From Paenibacillus glycinis (lineage in GTDB: Bacteria > Bacillota > Bacilli > Paenibacillales > Paenibacillaceae): a stretch of DNA of 64,000 nucleotides. Positions 34,238-43,402 of this stretch are shown here, piece by piece; the stretch's first letter is position 1; the number at the start of each line of letters is the position of its first letter. The position numbers and the translations under genes are program-made. The notes below the pieces were generated by a model, which worked only from the letters and a program-made list of their open reading frames with translations, searched no databases and was not told the DNA's origin. The stretch covers positions 1 to 64,000 of the forward strand of contig NZ_JAAAMV010000024.1 of NCBI RefSeq assembly GCF_009909185.1. The letters are read 5' to 3'.

Positions 34238-35125
34238 ATGATGCGAATTTTTGTTACGGGAGCTACGGGCTTCATCGGTTCCGCCGTCGTCCGCGAACTT
34301 ATCGGTGCAGGGCATCGGGTTGTAGGTCTTGCCCGTTCAGACAAGTCTGCCGCGGCATTGGCAGCGGCGGGAGCGGACGCGCATCGCGGCAGCCTCGACG
34401 ATCTCGACAGTCTGCGCGGCGGCGCGGCTGCGGCGGACGGCGTCATTCACCTGGCCTTCATTCACGACTTCTCGGACTTTGCAGCCGCGGCGGAGACCGA
34501 CAGGCTGGCGATCGAGACGATCGGAGAAGCGCTTGAGGATTCAGGCAAACCATTCGTGGTCACCTCCGGGACGCTTACGCTCGCACCGGGACGCCTTGGC
34601 ACGGAAGAGGACGCGGCGATGCCGACTGCGCACCGGCGCTCCGAAGAGGCGGCGATGGCAGTGGTTAAGCGCGGGGTGCGCTCATCCATCGTCCGACTCT
34701 CACCATCCGTGCACGGTCCGGGCGATTATGGCTTCATCCCGTCCCTGATCGACATCGCCCGCGCTAAAGGCGTATCCGCCTACATCGGCGACGGATCCAA
34801 CCGGTGGCCGGCCGTGCATCGCCTCGATGCGGCGCGCCTCTTCCGTATGGCGGTGGAAGGCGCGCCGGCTGGCTCGCGGCTGCACGCGGTCGGCGATGAG
34901 GGCGTGCCGCTCCGTGATATCGCCGATGTCATCGGTCGCCACCTGGACCTGCCGGCGATCAGTATATCCCATGAAGAAGCAGCCGATCACTTCGGCTGGA
35001 TCTCCTTCGCCGCATCTGTCGACAATCCGACTTCAAGCGCGCTCACTCAGGAACGCTTGGGCTGGCGGCCTGAGCACGCCTCACTGATCTCGGACCTCGA
35101 ACAGGGGCATTATTTCAAAGTCTGA
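34238..35125 (+). CDS. NAD(P)-binding atypical SDR oxidoreductase
   Basis: 295-residue NAD-dependent epimerase/dehydratase-fold protein. MRIFVTGATGFIGSAVVRELIGAGHRVVGLARS is the cofactor loop, VIHLAF the following strand, VVTSGTLT the third. The usual YxxxK is not seen at the expected place (HRRSEEAAM instead), so it belongs to the atypical SDRs. VSAYIGDGSNRWPAVHRLDAARLFRMAVE is a conserved block of this group. TAGGAGG precedes ATG 34238. Control by the divergent MerR is likely from the promoter. The reaction is unknown. Confidence 0.85.
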   Translation: MMRIFVTGATGFIGSAVVRELIGAGHRVVGLARSDKSAAALAAAGADAHRGSLDDLDSLRGGAAAADGVIHLAFIHDFSDFAAAAETDRLAIETIGEALEDSGKPFVVTSGTLTLAPGRLGTEEDAAMPTAHRRSEEAAMAVVKRGVRSSIVRLSPSVHGPGDYGFIPSLIDIARAKGVSAYIGDGSNRWPAVHRLDAARLFRMAVEGAPAGSRLHAVGDEGVPLRDIADVIGRHLDLPAISISHEEAADHFGWISFAASVDNPTSSALTQERLGWRPEHASLISDLEQGHYFKV

Positions 35126-35153
35126 AGGTCAAAACAAAGCGTGAAATGTAAAC

Positions 35154-35181
35154 GAAACCCACGATAAATCGTGGGTTTCTG
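35154..35181 (+). terminator. Terminator of the SDR gene
   Basis: GAAACCCACGA (35154-35164) pairs with TCGTGGGTTTC (35169-35179) around a four-base loop. The gene ends ~28 bases upstream and yjgB converges from the other side, so it may serve both. Confidence 0.8.
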
Positions 35182-35213
35182 TATTCATCCCGATTAGATC
35201 CTGCGGATCGCGC

Positions 35214-35813
35214 TTAGACGTCGGCTTTCGCGGTATAGACGTTGACGTGGTCGATATACGCCGATTTGCCTTTAGGAGCCGTCTTCGAGCCTACGAATTT
35301 CAGTTGATGATCGCCAGCCGGATACACGTAAATTTTGTCGTTTCCGTTGAACTTTACTTCCTTCGGCATGCCGAGCGCGTCAATGACGGAGTTAAACGTG
35401 AATTTACTGAGGCCTCTCGATGGGTCCGTCGGCGGAAAATAATAGCGAAGATCGTACACGACACCGGTTTTGCTGCTGATTCCGAAATCGTATGCGCCTT
35501 TGCCCATGCTGAAATCGTATCTCTCGTAACCGCTGCCCAGGCTTTCAAACGAAGCGCCCCAAAGCTTATGAACCTCTTTGATGTTTGTTTTCCCGGAGAC
35601 GAAGCTGCTGCCTTGCACCTTGCCTTGCTTAGCTTGCGCCAAAATGTTTTTGATCGTTCCATTCTCTTTTGTCGCTGCTGCTTGCGCGGCTGTCTTCGTC
35701 GCGCTTGCCGCATGAGCAGGAACGACGGCAGCCAGCGCGCCGATCGAGATCATGGCTGCCAAGCCGATTGCGGACCATATGCGAAGATTTTTGCCGTTCG
35801 TGATGCGATTCAT
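35214..35813 (-). CDS. yjgB: Secreted YjgB-like protein (DUF4309)
   Basis: 199-residue protein with a Sec signal peptide: basic start (MNRITNGKNLR), hydrophobic core WSAIGLAAMISIGALAAVV, cleavage predicted after AHA (residue ~35). The mature part carries the DUF4309/YjgB pattern: VQGSSFVSGKTNIKEVHKLWG, YDFGISSKTGVVYDLRYYFP and MPKEVKFNGNDKIYVYPAGDHQLKF. B. subtilis YjgB has the same size and domain; its role is not established. It is divergent from the helveticin-J-like secreted protein, with TGTACA motifs in the region between. Confidence 0.82.
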   Translation of the reverse strand: MNRITNGKNLRIWSAIGLAAMISIGALAAVVPAHAASATKTAAQAAATKENGTIKNILAQAKQGKVQGSSFVSGKTNIKEVHKLWGASFESLGSGYERYDFSMGKGAYDFGISSKTGVVYDLRYYFPPTDPSRGLSKFTFNSVIDALGMPKEVKFNGNDKIYVYPAGDHQLKFVGSKTAPKGKSAYIDHVNVYTAKADV

Positions 35814-36137
35814 TGTTGTACACCTCGTGAAGTTTATTTGGGATCCCTTATGAAATCGATTTTATTTCATACGCGTGCGGCACAAGTTACAATAAATTTA
35901 AGGCCCGATGACGAAAAGGTTACAATCCTCGCCGCATGGAACTTGTCGACGGAGACGTCAGCCGTACAAACGGCGCTTCGTTCCATACAACCGTGAACAT
36001 TCGCAGGTTCTCTGCCTCCTTGCGCATATTTGTACAACATTAACATGATATGGTGCTTGCAGACTATTCTAAGCAATCTCCTAATAATTGATAATCAGTC
36101 TGTACAAAAAAGTCATCTTTTCAATGGAGGTATTTGC
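35814..36137. promoter_or_regulatory. Divergent regulatory region, yjgB / helveticin-like gene
   Basis: 324 bases between two divergent genes for secreted proteins. TGTACA occurs at 35817, 36031 and 36111, more often than chance would give in so short a stretch. The right half is AT-rich. I cannot fix a -35/-10 pair with confidence. GGAGG lies before the right-hand start. Confidence 0.35.
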
Positions 36138-37127
36138 ATGTACCGGAATGAAGCGATTAGACTTATGAAGAAGCCGTTGCGATTACTTGCGTCTATCGGT
36201 CTCGCGCTGCTGATGTTCGGCTTGACGGTATTGCCCGCCTTTGCGGCGACGCCCGGGAAAACGGTGAACGCTTCGGCGACGCTCGCTTACAATCTGAAAG
36301 GGCTTCATCATAACCTGGCCGTGCAGAAAGCTTACATCGCGTCCACGTATCTCTATGTCACGCAGCGGTCCGGCGGAACGGTGTACCTGTCCAGATTGCT
36401 GATGAACGGGACGAACGCGACCTATGTGGACGAGATGACCGTTACCAACGCAGGTCATGGCCAAACCTTGGATATGTACACGTACAAGGATAGCAATTAC
36501 TTTTATTTCAGCTCCAAGGCCGATCCTTCGACGACGTACGACTGGTCGCTTCAGGTAGCGAGACTTCAATACTCGGCCGGCGCGACGTACGACTATACGG
36601 ATCTCCGTCGGTTCACCTACATGAATTACGCCAATGGGACCGGCACGAGATTGGGCGAGACGTATCGCGTCGATGGCGGCGGCAATAGCGCCTATACGAT
36701 TTTCCGCATTCAGACCGCGGAAGGAACGGTCACTTGGTCCGTGTACGACACGATCGCCTTGAACCAGCTTCTCGACGGCAGCGAACAGGTCAGAATGGAC
36801 AGCGCGGCGGCGGTGAACGCAAACGTCTCCAGCGTTACCCAGGCGGATGGCGCGATCGTCCGGCCGAACGGATCCTTTCAGGGCTTCGACATGCTTTCCG
36901 GCACGGATATCTATACGTCTGGCGGGGCCGAGGGCGATACGCCGCAGATTGCGATGATGTCGAGCGCGGGCGCGTACAAGACGCTGGTGAAAATAACGAA
37001 CGTGGGCACCCATGAGATCGAGGGCGTGCAGACCAAGGACGGAAACGTGTATTTTACCGTCGTGACGGACACGGCGAACAAGCAGGACACGCAGAAAATC
37101 TACTACGTTCCGGACAGCCTTTTCTAA
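36138..37127 (+). CDS. Secreted helveticin-J-like protein
   Basis: 329-residue protein with an N-terminal signal peptide (core LRLLASIGLALLMFGLTVLP, cleavage near AFA, residue ~36). The mature part follows the order of conserved blocks in helveticin J family class III bacteriocins: LAVQKAYIASTYLYVTQRSG, NAGHGQTLDMY, WSLQVARLQY, LRRFTYMNYA, SFQGFDML and HEIEGVQTKDGNVYFTVV. ATG 36138 is preceded by GGAGG; the frame extends to 36030 without support. Lactobacillus helveticin J is a heat-labile bactericidal protein, but Sec-secreted Bacillales relatives have no known activity, and no immunity gene is recognised nearby. Confidence 0.75.
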   Translation: MYRNEAIRLMKKPLRLLASIGLALLMFGLTVLPAFAATPGKTVNASATLAYNLKGLHHNLAVQKAYIASTYLYVTQRSGGTVYLSRLLMNGTNATYVDEMTVTNAGHGQTLDMYTYKDSNYFYFSSKADPSTTYDWSLQVARLQYSAGATYDYTDLRRFTYMNYANGTGTRLGETYRVDGGGNSAYTIFRIQTAEGTVTWSVYDTIALNQLLDGSEQVRMDSAAAVNANVSSVTQADGAIVRPNGSFQGFDMLSGTDIYTSGGAEGDTPQIAMMSSAGAYKTLVKITNVGTHEIEGVQTKDGNVYFTVVTDTANKQDTQKIYYVPDSLF

Positions 37128-37232
37128 TCGCGTGACCGGGCGTTCGGCCGCGAAGTTGGGCGGAAGCGATTCGGCAATGAGTTGCCGGGCGCAATCCGAG
37201 AAAGAGCGGATGAAGAAAGGGATGGGATCGGG

Positions 37233-38039
37233 ATGGACATAACCGTAATGACGTTTAATTTGCGAACGAGCACGGCAAGCGACGGCGATCATGCCTGGGT
37301 CTACCGCCGCGACAAGGCGGCCCGGATGATTCGGGACCATGAGCCGACGATCGTCGGCACGCAGGAGACGCATGCCCATATGCTCGAAGAGCTGCAGCTG
37401 TCCGAGTACGCCTGGGTCGGCGAAGGACGACGCGGGGGCAACGAGGACGAGCATTGCGCGATCCTGTACGAGAAGGAACAAGTGACGCCGATCGACCACG
37501 GCACCTTCTGGCTGTCGGAACAGCCCGAAGCGCCGGGCAGCATGAGCTGGGACACCTCGCTGCCGCGCGTATGCACATGGGCGCACATGCGGCATTCGGC
37601 GGACGGAACAGAGTTCATCGTGTTCAATACGCATCTGGACCATAGAGGCCCGCTGGCGAGGGAGATGGGAATCAAGCTGATATGGAACCGCATCCGTGAG
37701 ATGCGCGAACGGAAACGGCTGCCGGTCGTGCTCATGGGCGATCTCAACTCGACCCCGGACGAGATCGCGGTGCGAATCCTGCGCGGGGAAGCGCCTGCCG
37801 CGGACGGCTTCGTGGACATGCGGGATGCATACGCGGCGATGGACGGGCCGGCAGGGGCGTCCGCCAATATGAATTTTACAGGCAGTCCGGACGGCGAAAC
37901 GATCGATTATATTTTCGTCACGCCGGATATCGCCGTGCTCTCCGCCGAGATCGACCGGCGCCGAATCGACGGCAAGTTTCCATCGGATCATTACCCGGTG
38001 ACGGCTCGGCTGCGGTTCCTTGTCGGCGGTACTGATTAG
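37233..38039 (+). CDS. Endonuclease/exonuclease/phosphatase family protein
   Basis: 268-residue EEP-superfamily hydrolase. The metal and catalytic residues appear in order: TVMTFNLRTS (Asn), IVGTQETHAHM (Glu), FNTHLDHRG (His), VVLMGDLNSTP (Asp/Asn), DGETIDYIFV (Asp) and PSDHYPVTARL (terminal His). Members cleave DNA, RNA caps, phosphoinositides or sphingomyelin. No signal peptide, so the target is probably cytoplasmic. ATG 37233 with AAGGG upstream starts exactly at the first strand; the frame could open at 37182. A strong terminator follows. Confidence 0.88.
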   Translation: MDITVMTFNLRTSTASDGDHAWVYRRDKAARMIRDHEPTIVGTQETHAHMLEELQLSEYAWVGEGRRGGNEDEHCAILYEKEQVTPIDHGTFWLSEQPEAPGSMSWDTSLPRVCTWAHMRHSADGTEFIVFNTHLDHRGPLAREMGIKLIWNRIREMRERKRLPVVLMGDLNSTPDEIAVRILRGEAPAADGFVDMRDAYAAMDGPAGASANMNFTGSPDGETIDYIFVTPDIAVLSAEIDRRRIDGKFPSDHYPVTARLRFLVGGTD

Positions 38040-38097
38040 GGGGCGTCCGGCCCCGACGTCGGCTGCCGGGAAGACGACGGAAGTGGTTCTATTTAAG

Positions 38098-38136
38098 CAG
38101 AGACCCGAGTCCATAGACGGACTGGGGTCTCTGTTT
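38098..38136 (+). terminator. Terminator of the EEP gene
   Basis: CAGAGACCC (38098-38106) pairs with GGGTCTCTG (38125-38133) and, inside, AGTCC with GGACT. A TTTAT tail follows. Confidence 0.85.
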
Positions 38137-38489
38137 ATCTCGGGCTGTTTTTATGTAGATTGAATCGTATGGACGCTGCGCGGCTATGGCGAATTTCGAG
38201 CTTTGGATATTATCGAGGCTTTGACGGACAGCTGCTCCGGAATGTCGATGAATTCCGGTTCGCCGGCCGGCTCGGCGGAATCTCCGGGCGTATCGTCGCG
38301 GAATCGATAGGCGAGGCGCTTGCCGTACGTTCGCTTGTTATTGCTTATATATCGCGAGGAGCCTTGCCCGGCAAGGCTTCTTTTCCCTTTTCGGCAACCG
38401 GTCAGCGACGGAGACGGGGCTTTGGCTTCCATAATCTTGGCGAGCGTTTATAATAGGATTATCCGTACGAGAGAGGATGTTGATCCGTT
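38137..38489. other. Intergenic stretch with an orphan hairpin
   Basis: About 350 bases without a convincing gene. It holds a GCCTTGC/GCAAGGC hairpin with a T-rich tail (38360-38388), terminator-like but with no gene just upstream, and the promoter region of the M3 peptidase. Short open frames on both strands here lack ribosome binding sites. Confidence 0.4.
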
Positions 38490-40184
38490 ATGAAGTTTGA
38501 GGAATACCGTTATGAACGACCCGATGTCGATGCATTCAAACAGGCCTTTACCGCGCAGTTGGGAAAATTGAAGGACTCCGCGACGTTGGAGGAGCAGAAA
38601 GCGGCCGTTATCGCCATCAATAAGCTGCGCAGCGAATTCGATACGATGCAGACCCTGGTCAGCATCCGGCATTCCGTCGATACGACCGATGCGTTCTATA
38701 AAGCCGAACAGGATTTCATGGACGAGACCGGGCCCGTCGTGCAGGAGTACATAACGGATTATTACAAGGCGCTCGTTCATTCCAAGTTCAGGGCCGAGTT
38801 CGAGCAGGAATGGGGCTCGCAGCTGCTCCGGCTTGCCGAGATCTCGCTTCGCACGTTCAGCCCGGAGATCATCGAGGATTTGCAGCTGGAGAACAAGCTG
38901 TCGACGGAATATTCCCAGCTCATCGCCTCCGCCAAAATCCCGTTCGAAGGCGAAGAGCGCACCCTGCCGCAGCTTACGCCGTTCGAGCTTTCCACCGACC
39001 GCGGCATGCGCAAGCGCGCGTCCGAAGCCAGATATGACTTTATGTCCGGACACGAGTCCGACTTCGACCGGATCTACGACGAGCTCGTCCAGGTTCGCGT
39101 CCGCATCGCGAAGACGCTGGGTTACGACAGCTTCGTCGAGCTCGGCTATGACCGCATGATGCGAACGGATTACAATGCCGGCATGGTGGCCAATTTCCGC
39201 AAGCAGGTGCTGGAGCATATCGTCCCCGCGGCGCAGAAGCTGAAGCAGCGGCAAGCCGAACGGCTGGGGCTGGAACGCTTGAACTATTACGACGAGAACT
39301 TCAACTTCGAGTCCGGCAACGCGACGCCCAAAGGCGACCCGGATTGGATCGTCGCGAACGGCGCAAGGATGTATAAGGAGCTTTCGCCCGAATCGGACGC
39401 GTTTTTCGCGTTCATGCAGGATAACGGGCTCATGGACCTGGTCAGCAAGAAGGGCAAGCAAGGCGGCGGCTATTGCACCTTCATCAGCGATTACAAGGCG
39501 CCGTTTATTTTCTCGAATTTCAACGGCACCTCCGGCGATATCGACGTGCTGACGCATGAAGTGGGCCATGCCTTTCAGGTTTTCGAGAGCCGTAACCTGG
39601 ACGTGCCGGAATACGCGTTCCCGACCTACGAAGCGTGCGAGATCCACTCGATGAGCATGGAGTTCATCTGCTGGCCGTGGATGGAGCTGTTCTTCAAGGA
39701 GGACGCGGCCAAGTACCGGTTCAACCATCTGGCGGACAGCCTGCAGTTCATTCCGTACGGCGTCGCCGTCGACGAATTCCAGCATTACGTCTACGACAAC
39801 CCGGATGCGACCCCGGCCGAGCGCAAGCAAGCATGGCGGGAGATCGAACGCAAATATTTGCCGCACCGGAGCTATGACGGCAACGCGTACCTGGAACAAG
39901 GGGGCTTCTGGCAAAAGCAATCGCATATCTTCCGTTCGCCGTTCTATTACATCGACTATACGTTGGCCCAGATCTGCGCCTTCCAGTTCTGGAAACGTTC
40001 GAACGAAGATTTCGAATCCGCGTGGAGCGATTATTTGCGGCTTTGCCAAGCGGGCGGAAGCATGTCCTTCCTGCAGCTGGTCGAGCTTGCCGGCCTGACC
40101 TCGCCGTTCGAGGACGGCTGCATCGGCTCGGTCATCGGAGAGATCGAAGGCTGGCTGAACGGGATCGACGATAAAGCGCTATAA
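38490..40184 (+). CDS. M3 family oligoendopeptidase
   Basis: 564-residue zinc metallopeptidase of family M3 (PepF-like). The active site is LTHEVGHAFQVF (HExxH, residues ~354-358) with the third ligand Glu in YEACEIHSMSMEFICW, ~25 residues later, the M3 spacing. It is predicted to be a cytoplasmic enzyme cleaving short peptides. The N-terminus begins MKFEEYRYERPDVDAFKQAF, typical for the 560-residue subgroup. GAGAGGATG lies ~13 bases before ATG 38490. The gene is monocistronic, with a terminator 48 bases downstream. Confidence 0.94.
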   Translation: MKFEEYRYERPDVDAFKQAFTAQLGKLKDSATLEEQKAAVIAINKLRSEFDTMQTLVSIRHSVDTTDAFYKAEQDFMDETGPVVQEYITDYYKALVHSKFRAEFEQEWGSQLLRLAEISLRTFSPEIIEDLQLENKLSTEYSQLIASAKIPFEGEERTLPQLTPFELSTDRGMRKRASEARYDFMSGHESDFDRIYDELVQVRVRIAKTLGYDSFVELGYDRMMRTDYNAGMVANFRKQVLEHIVPAAQKLKQRQAERLGLERLNYYDENFNFESGNATPKGDPDWIVANGARMYKELSPESDAFFAFMQDNGLMDLVSKKGKQGGGYCTFISDYKAPFIFSNFNGTSGDIDVLTHEVGHAFQVFESRNLDVPEYAFPTYEACEIHSMSMEFICWPWMELFFKEDAAKYRFNHLADSLQFIPYGVAVDEFQHYVYDNPDATPAERKQAWREIERKYLPHRSYDGNAYLEQGGFWQKQSHIFRSPFYYIDYTLAQICAFQFWKRSNEDFESAWSDYLRLCQAGGSMSFLQLVELAGLTSPFEDGCIGSVIGEIEGWLNGIDDKAL

Positions 40185-40232
40185 GCAACGATTAGGCGTC
40201 AAGTCGGTAAACTCGATAAGCCACCAAACCAG

Positions 40233-40260
40233 CGCCTCCCGGCTTTCCGGGCGGCGTTTT
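40233..40260 (+). terminator. Terminator of the M3 peptidase gene
   Basis: CGCC-T-CCCGG pairs with CCGGG-C-GGCG (40233-40242 with 40247-40256), four-base loop, TTTT tail. Confidence 0.8.
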
Positions 40261-40392
40261 GCATTGAAAAGATAGCGGTTCCGTTCAATGGTTGGAAAAG
40301 CAATTCATATTGGACTCCGTGCAACAAACTGGCTTTTAATTGGTCTACTTGTTGGAAGGATCGGAATTTTCAGGAGATAGGAGGCCGTTAGC

Positions 40393-41358
40393 ATGAAAAA
40401 GCTGACCTGCGCGCTCGCCCTGCTCGGGGCGGTCGCGTTCGGATCAACCGCCGCCGCCGCGGACCCTATCGGCATTACGTGGATGGGAAAGCCCGTGCAG
40501 ACGGATGCCCCGCCGATTGCCGACAAGGGCCGGGTGCTGATCCCGCTGCGCGCCGTCTCGGAGGCGCTCGGCGCCGACGTCGCTTGGAACCGACAGACCC
40601 GTACCGTCACCGTCGACAAATGGACGGAGCATCTGACGCTGACGCCGGGACAGCAGGTCGCCGTCATTGAATACGAGGGCGGATCCAAGGAAACGGTTCG
40701 GCTGGACGTGCCGGTCAAAGCGGTCCATGATCGGATCTACGTGCCGCTTCGATTCGTGTCCGAACGATTCGGCTACCGGATCGAATGGACCGACGGTACG
40801 GTGTCCATCAAGTCGCCGATGAGCGACGAGGAGCGCAAGGCGCTCTATGCCGGGGATCTTGCGACGGCCCGGAAGATCGCGCTCAAGACGAGAGAGGGAG
40901 GCGCCCGTTACGAGAAAGCGCCGCTGCAGGCCGACCATCCGACGCAGAATTACAACAACGAGTTCATCTTTCCCGAAGGCGAGGCGCTGCGTTTCATCTA
41001 TGTTTCCGGCGGCGAAACGGCGACCTTGTTCGAATTCAAGGACGACTTTCTCGTGGCGACGTGGCAGGCGCGCCTCGACCCGTTCGCCGGAGACTCGTTC
41101 GTCCAGCTGCTGAACGGCCGGTTCAAGGACGCGACGGGCCCGATGCCCGATATCGGAGGTTCTTTCTACTACTACGATACCGGCTTCTCGGGTCCGACGG
41201 GCTGGGAAGACAGCGGCCGCGTCGGAGCGGACGGCCAAATAGCGGTGACGGCCTCCGTCCATAGGGATGCCGCGGATGAGATCCATACGACCGGCACGAT
41301 CGCGTACGCGCTGCCGCAGGAAGTTCGCAAGGAAACCGTGAAAGTGCCGCGGCTTTGA
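40393..41358 (+). CDS. Secreted copper-amine-oxidase-N domain protein
   Basis: 321-residue protein with signal peptide MKKLTCALALLGAVAFGSTAAAA (cut near residue 23). Residues ~35-138 form the Cu_amine_oxidN1 domain common in Paenibacillus envelope proteins: GRVLIPLRAVSEALGADVAWNRQTRTVTVDK and RIYVPLRFVSERFGYRIEWTDGTVSI. The C-terminal ~180 residues show no domain I recognise; they are acidic and beta-rich in appearance. It is not an amine oxidase, as the catalytic domain is absent. TAGGAGG precedes ATG 40393. Likely attached to or secreted across the cell wall. Confidence 0.85.
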   Translation: MKKLTCALALLGAVAFGSTAAAADPIGITWMGKPVQTDAPPIADKGRVLIPLRAVSEALGADVAWNRQTRTVTVDKWTEHLTLTPGQQVAVIEYEGGSKETVRLDVPVKAVHDRIYVPLRFVSERFGYRIEWTDGTVSIKSPMSDEERKALYAGDLATARKIALKTREGGARYEKAPLQADHPTQNYNNEFIFPEGEALRFIYVSGGETATLFEFKDDFLVATWQARLDPFAGDSFVQLLNGRFKDATGPMPDIGGSFYYYDTGFSGPTGWEDSGRVGADGQIAVTASVHRDAADEIHTTGTIAYALPQEVRKETVKVPRL

Positions 41359-41386
41359 AGGAACGATTCGGATAGCTAGGCCCATG

Positions 41387-41408
41387 AACCGCGCAATGCG
41401 CGGTTTTT
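41387..41408 (+). terminator. Terminator of the amine-oxidase-N gene
   Basis: AACCGCGC (41387-41394) and GCGCGGTT (41398-41405) around AAT, with a TTTTTG tail. Confidence 0.85.
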
Positions 41409-41536
41409 GTTTTGCTTGCCGATCGGCTACGTCGCTGGACGGATACCGCGATCAACCCGGAGACGCTTACCGTCCGAAGAGGAATTTTTTATACTAATTG
41501 CGAGTGAATTCCATAAGTGACAGGGGGGCAGCCCGG

Positions 41537-42499
41537 ATGAGCCGAACGGCGTATGAAGCTAGAGGCATCAGTCAGGTCTACAAGAAAGGAAAGCAGCGGG
41601 TCAGAGCAAACGACGACATCTCGTTAACGGTCGGGGAAGGCGAAATCTTAGGCGTGCTCGGTCCGAACGGCGCGGGCAAGTCGACGCTGATCAAACAGCT
41701 TGTCGGTCAGCTGAAGCCGACGGAGGGCGAGGTGCTGTTCTTCGGCCGCGACGTGCTGCAGCAGACGCGCACGGTCGCGGAGTACGTCGCTTATTTCTCG
41801 CAGGAACCGCATGTGCTGTCGGTGCTGCGCGCGCATGAAGCGCTGGCGTTTACCGGACGGCTGCGCGGGATGGATGCCCGGGAGGCATCCCGCCAGGCGC
41901 ATGAGCTGCTCGCGCGATTCGGCATGGCGGACATGGAGAACAAGTTTCTCAAGCAGTTGTCCGGCGGGCAGAAGCGACTCGTCGGCATCGGCACGGCGCT
42001 CATCGGGAACTCCCCGGTGCTCATTCTCGACGAACCGACGAATGAATTGGATCCGAAAAACCGCCGATTGGTGTGGCAGATGATCCAGGAACATAACCGG
42101 GCCGGCGCGACGGTCATATTGGTTACCCACAACGTGCTCGAGGCCGAGCAGGTGGTCGATCGCGTCGCGGTCATCAACCATGGACGCCTGCTCGCGATCG
42201 ATTCGGTGGCGAAGCTGAAGCGGCAGGTCGATCAGCGGTTGAAATTCATGATCACCGTCGAGGTCGGCAGGCGGGAAGAAACGGAGACGGCGCTTCGGCC
42301 GTGGGGAATCGTGCAGGAAGCGGGCGAGAATCGGCTTCGGGTGCTGGTCGACAAGCGCAATGCGGGCGAACTGCTCGACTTCATCATCCGGCATACGGAA
42401 CTGCCGATCGAAGAATATGCGGTTACCCCGCCCAGCCTGGAGGATGTATATTTTCACATCGACGAAGCGTCGGCGGTCCGGGAGGCGATGAACGCATGA
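41537..42499 (+). CDS. ABC transporter ATP-binding protein
   Basis: 320-residue ATPase of an ABC-2 type exporter. Walker A is LGPNGAGKST, the Q-loop AYFSQEPHVL, signature LSGGQKRL, Walker B VLILDEPTNELD and the H-loop VTHN. The C-terminal ~80 residues resemble the DUF4162-type extension found in multidrug/antibiotic exporters. ATG 41537 has GGGGGG upstream; the frame extends to 41498. The stop overlaps the permease start (ATGA), so the two subunits are coupled. Substrate not deducible. Confidence 0.93.
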   Translation: MSRTAYEARGISQVYKKGKQRVRANDDISLTVGEGEILGVLGPNGAGKSTLIKQLVGQLKPTEGEVLFFGRDVLQQTRTVAEYVAYFSQEPHVLSVLRAHEALAFTGRLRGMDAREASRQAHELLARFGMADMENKFLKQLSGGQKRLVGIGTALIGNSPVLILDEPTNELDPKNRRLVWQMIQEHNRAGATVILVTHNVLEAEQVVDRVAVINHGRLLAIDSVAKLKRQVDQRLKFMITVEVGRREETETALRPWGIVQEAGENRLRVLVDKRNAGELLDFIIRHTELPIEEYAVTPPSLEDVYFHIDEASAVREAMNA

Positions 42500-43308
42500 A
42501 GACGGCAAACGGGTTGGCCGGATTGCCGGATATGGCGCATACGCGCGTTCGGGACGGCGGACTGCGTCGGTGGCGGACGGAGCTGTCCATTCTGTTCCGC
42601 ATTCAATTCGCGATTATCCGCGACAGCTGGGTCTGGGTCGTGCTCATGGCGACGCTGCTTCCGCTGGCCATGATCCTGTTCATGAATTTCTTCATGGAAA
42701 ACCCGACGCCGGAGACGATGGTGCGGATCCTGGCGGGCAATTTGATCTTCGGCGTGATCGTCATGGGCCTTAACAGCATGGGACAAGAAATTTCATGGCA
42801 AAAGCACCAGGGACACTTCACGTTCTATGCGTCGCTGCCGATCTCCAAGCTCAATTTCGTGATCGCGAACATGCTCCGGGGCTTGATGAGCACCCTTCCG
42901 TCCTTCATCATCCTGGGTGCGATCGGCCAGTATGTATTGGGCGTGGAGATTCACTATTCATGGGGGCTGCCGGTCGTCGTCTTGCTGTCGATGTCGAGCG
43001 TCGTCGGTGCCGGCGTGGCCCTCGGCTTCTGGTCGCCGAGCCATCAGCTGACGAACGTGCTGGCGCAGTCGCTGATGATGGTCGTGTCGTTCCTCTCGCC
43101 GGTCATGGTGGAGATGAGCAGTTTGCCGCCGTTCGTGCAGTGGATCTCTTATCTGCTGCCGACGACGTACGCCGCCGATGCGATGAGAGCAATGCTGCTG
43201 GGCGGCTGGAATACGGGCGTGCTCGCCGATTGTTTGATCATGCTGGGCTTTACGGCCGCTTCGGTGGTGTTGATCAATCGGCTGGTCAATTGGCGGGTGA
43301 AAGCCTAG
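42496..43308 (+). CDS. ABC-2 type transporter permease
   Basis: 270-residue membrane protein with six hydrophobic segments, e.g. WVWVVLMATLLPLAMILFMNFF, NLIFGVIVMGLNSMG, and LPSFIILGAIGQYVLG. QKHQGHFTFYASLPISKLNFVIANMLRG and SLPPFVQWISYLLPTTYAADAMRAML are conserved ABC-2 permease elements. It pairs with the overlapping ATPase as a dimer for export of an unidentified compound. The frame could open at 42301 but that lies within the ATPase gene. Confidence 0.9.
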   Translation: MKTANGLAGLPDMAHTRVRDGGLRRWRTELSILFRIQFAIIRDSWVWVVLMATLLPLAMILFMNFFMENPTPETMVRILAGNLIFGVIVMGLNSMGQEISWQKHQGHFTFYASLPISKLNFVIANMLRGLMSTLPSFIILGAIGQYVLGVEIHYSWGLPVVVLLSMSSVVGAGVALGFWSPSHQLTNVLAQSLMMVVSFLSPVMVEMSSLPPFVQWISYLLPTTYAADAMRAMLLGGWNTGVLADCLIMLGFTAASVVLINRLVNWRVKA

Positions 43309-43402
43309 ATCCTGACGCGGCGGCGTGCGCCGAGGGTACGCGTCGCCATGCGCGGCCGCGGACAAATGGACCGTTCATGGTCAGGCCGCGGCAATGATTG
43401 CT

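Noticed and set aside
38160..38453. Overlapping plus- and minus-strand frames between the EEP and M3 genes
   Set aside because: Neither has a ribosome binding site, they are mutually antisense, and a hairpin with a T tail lies within them.
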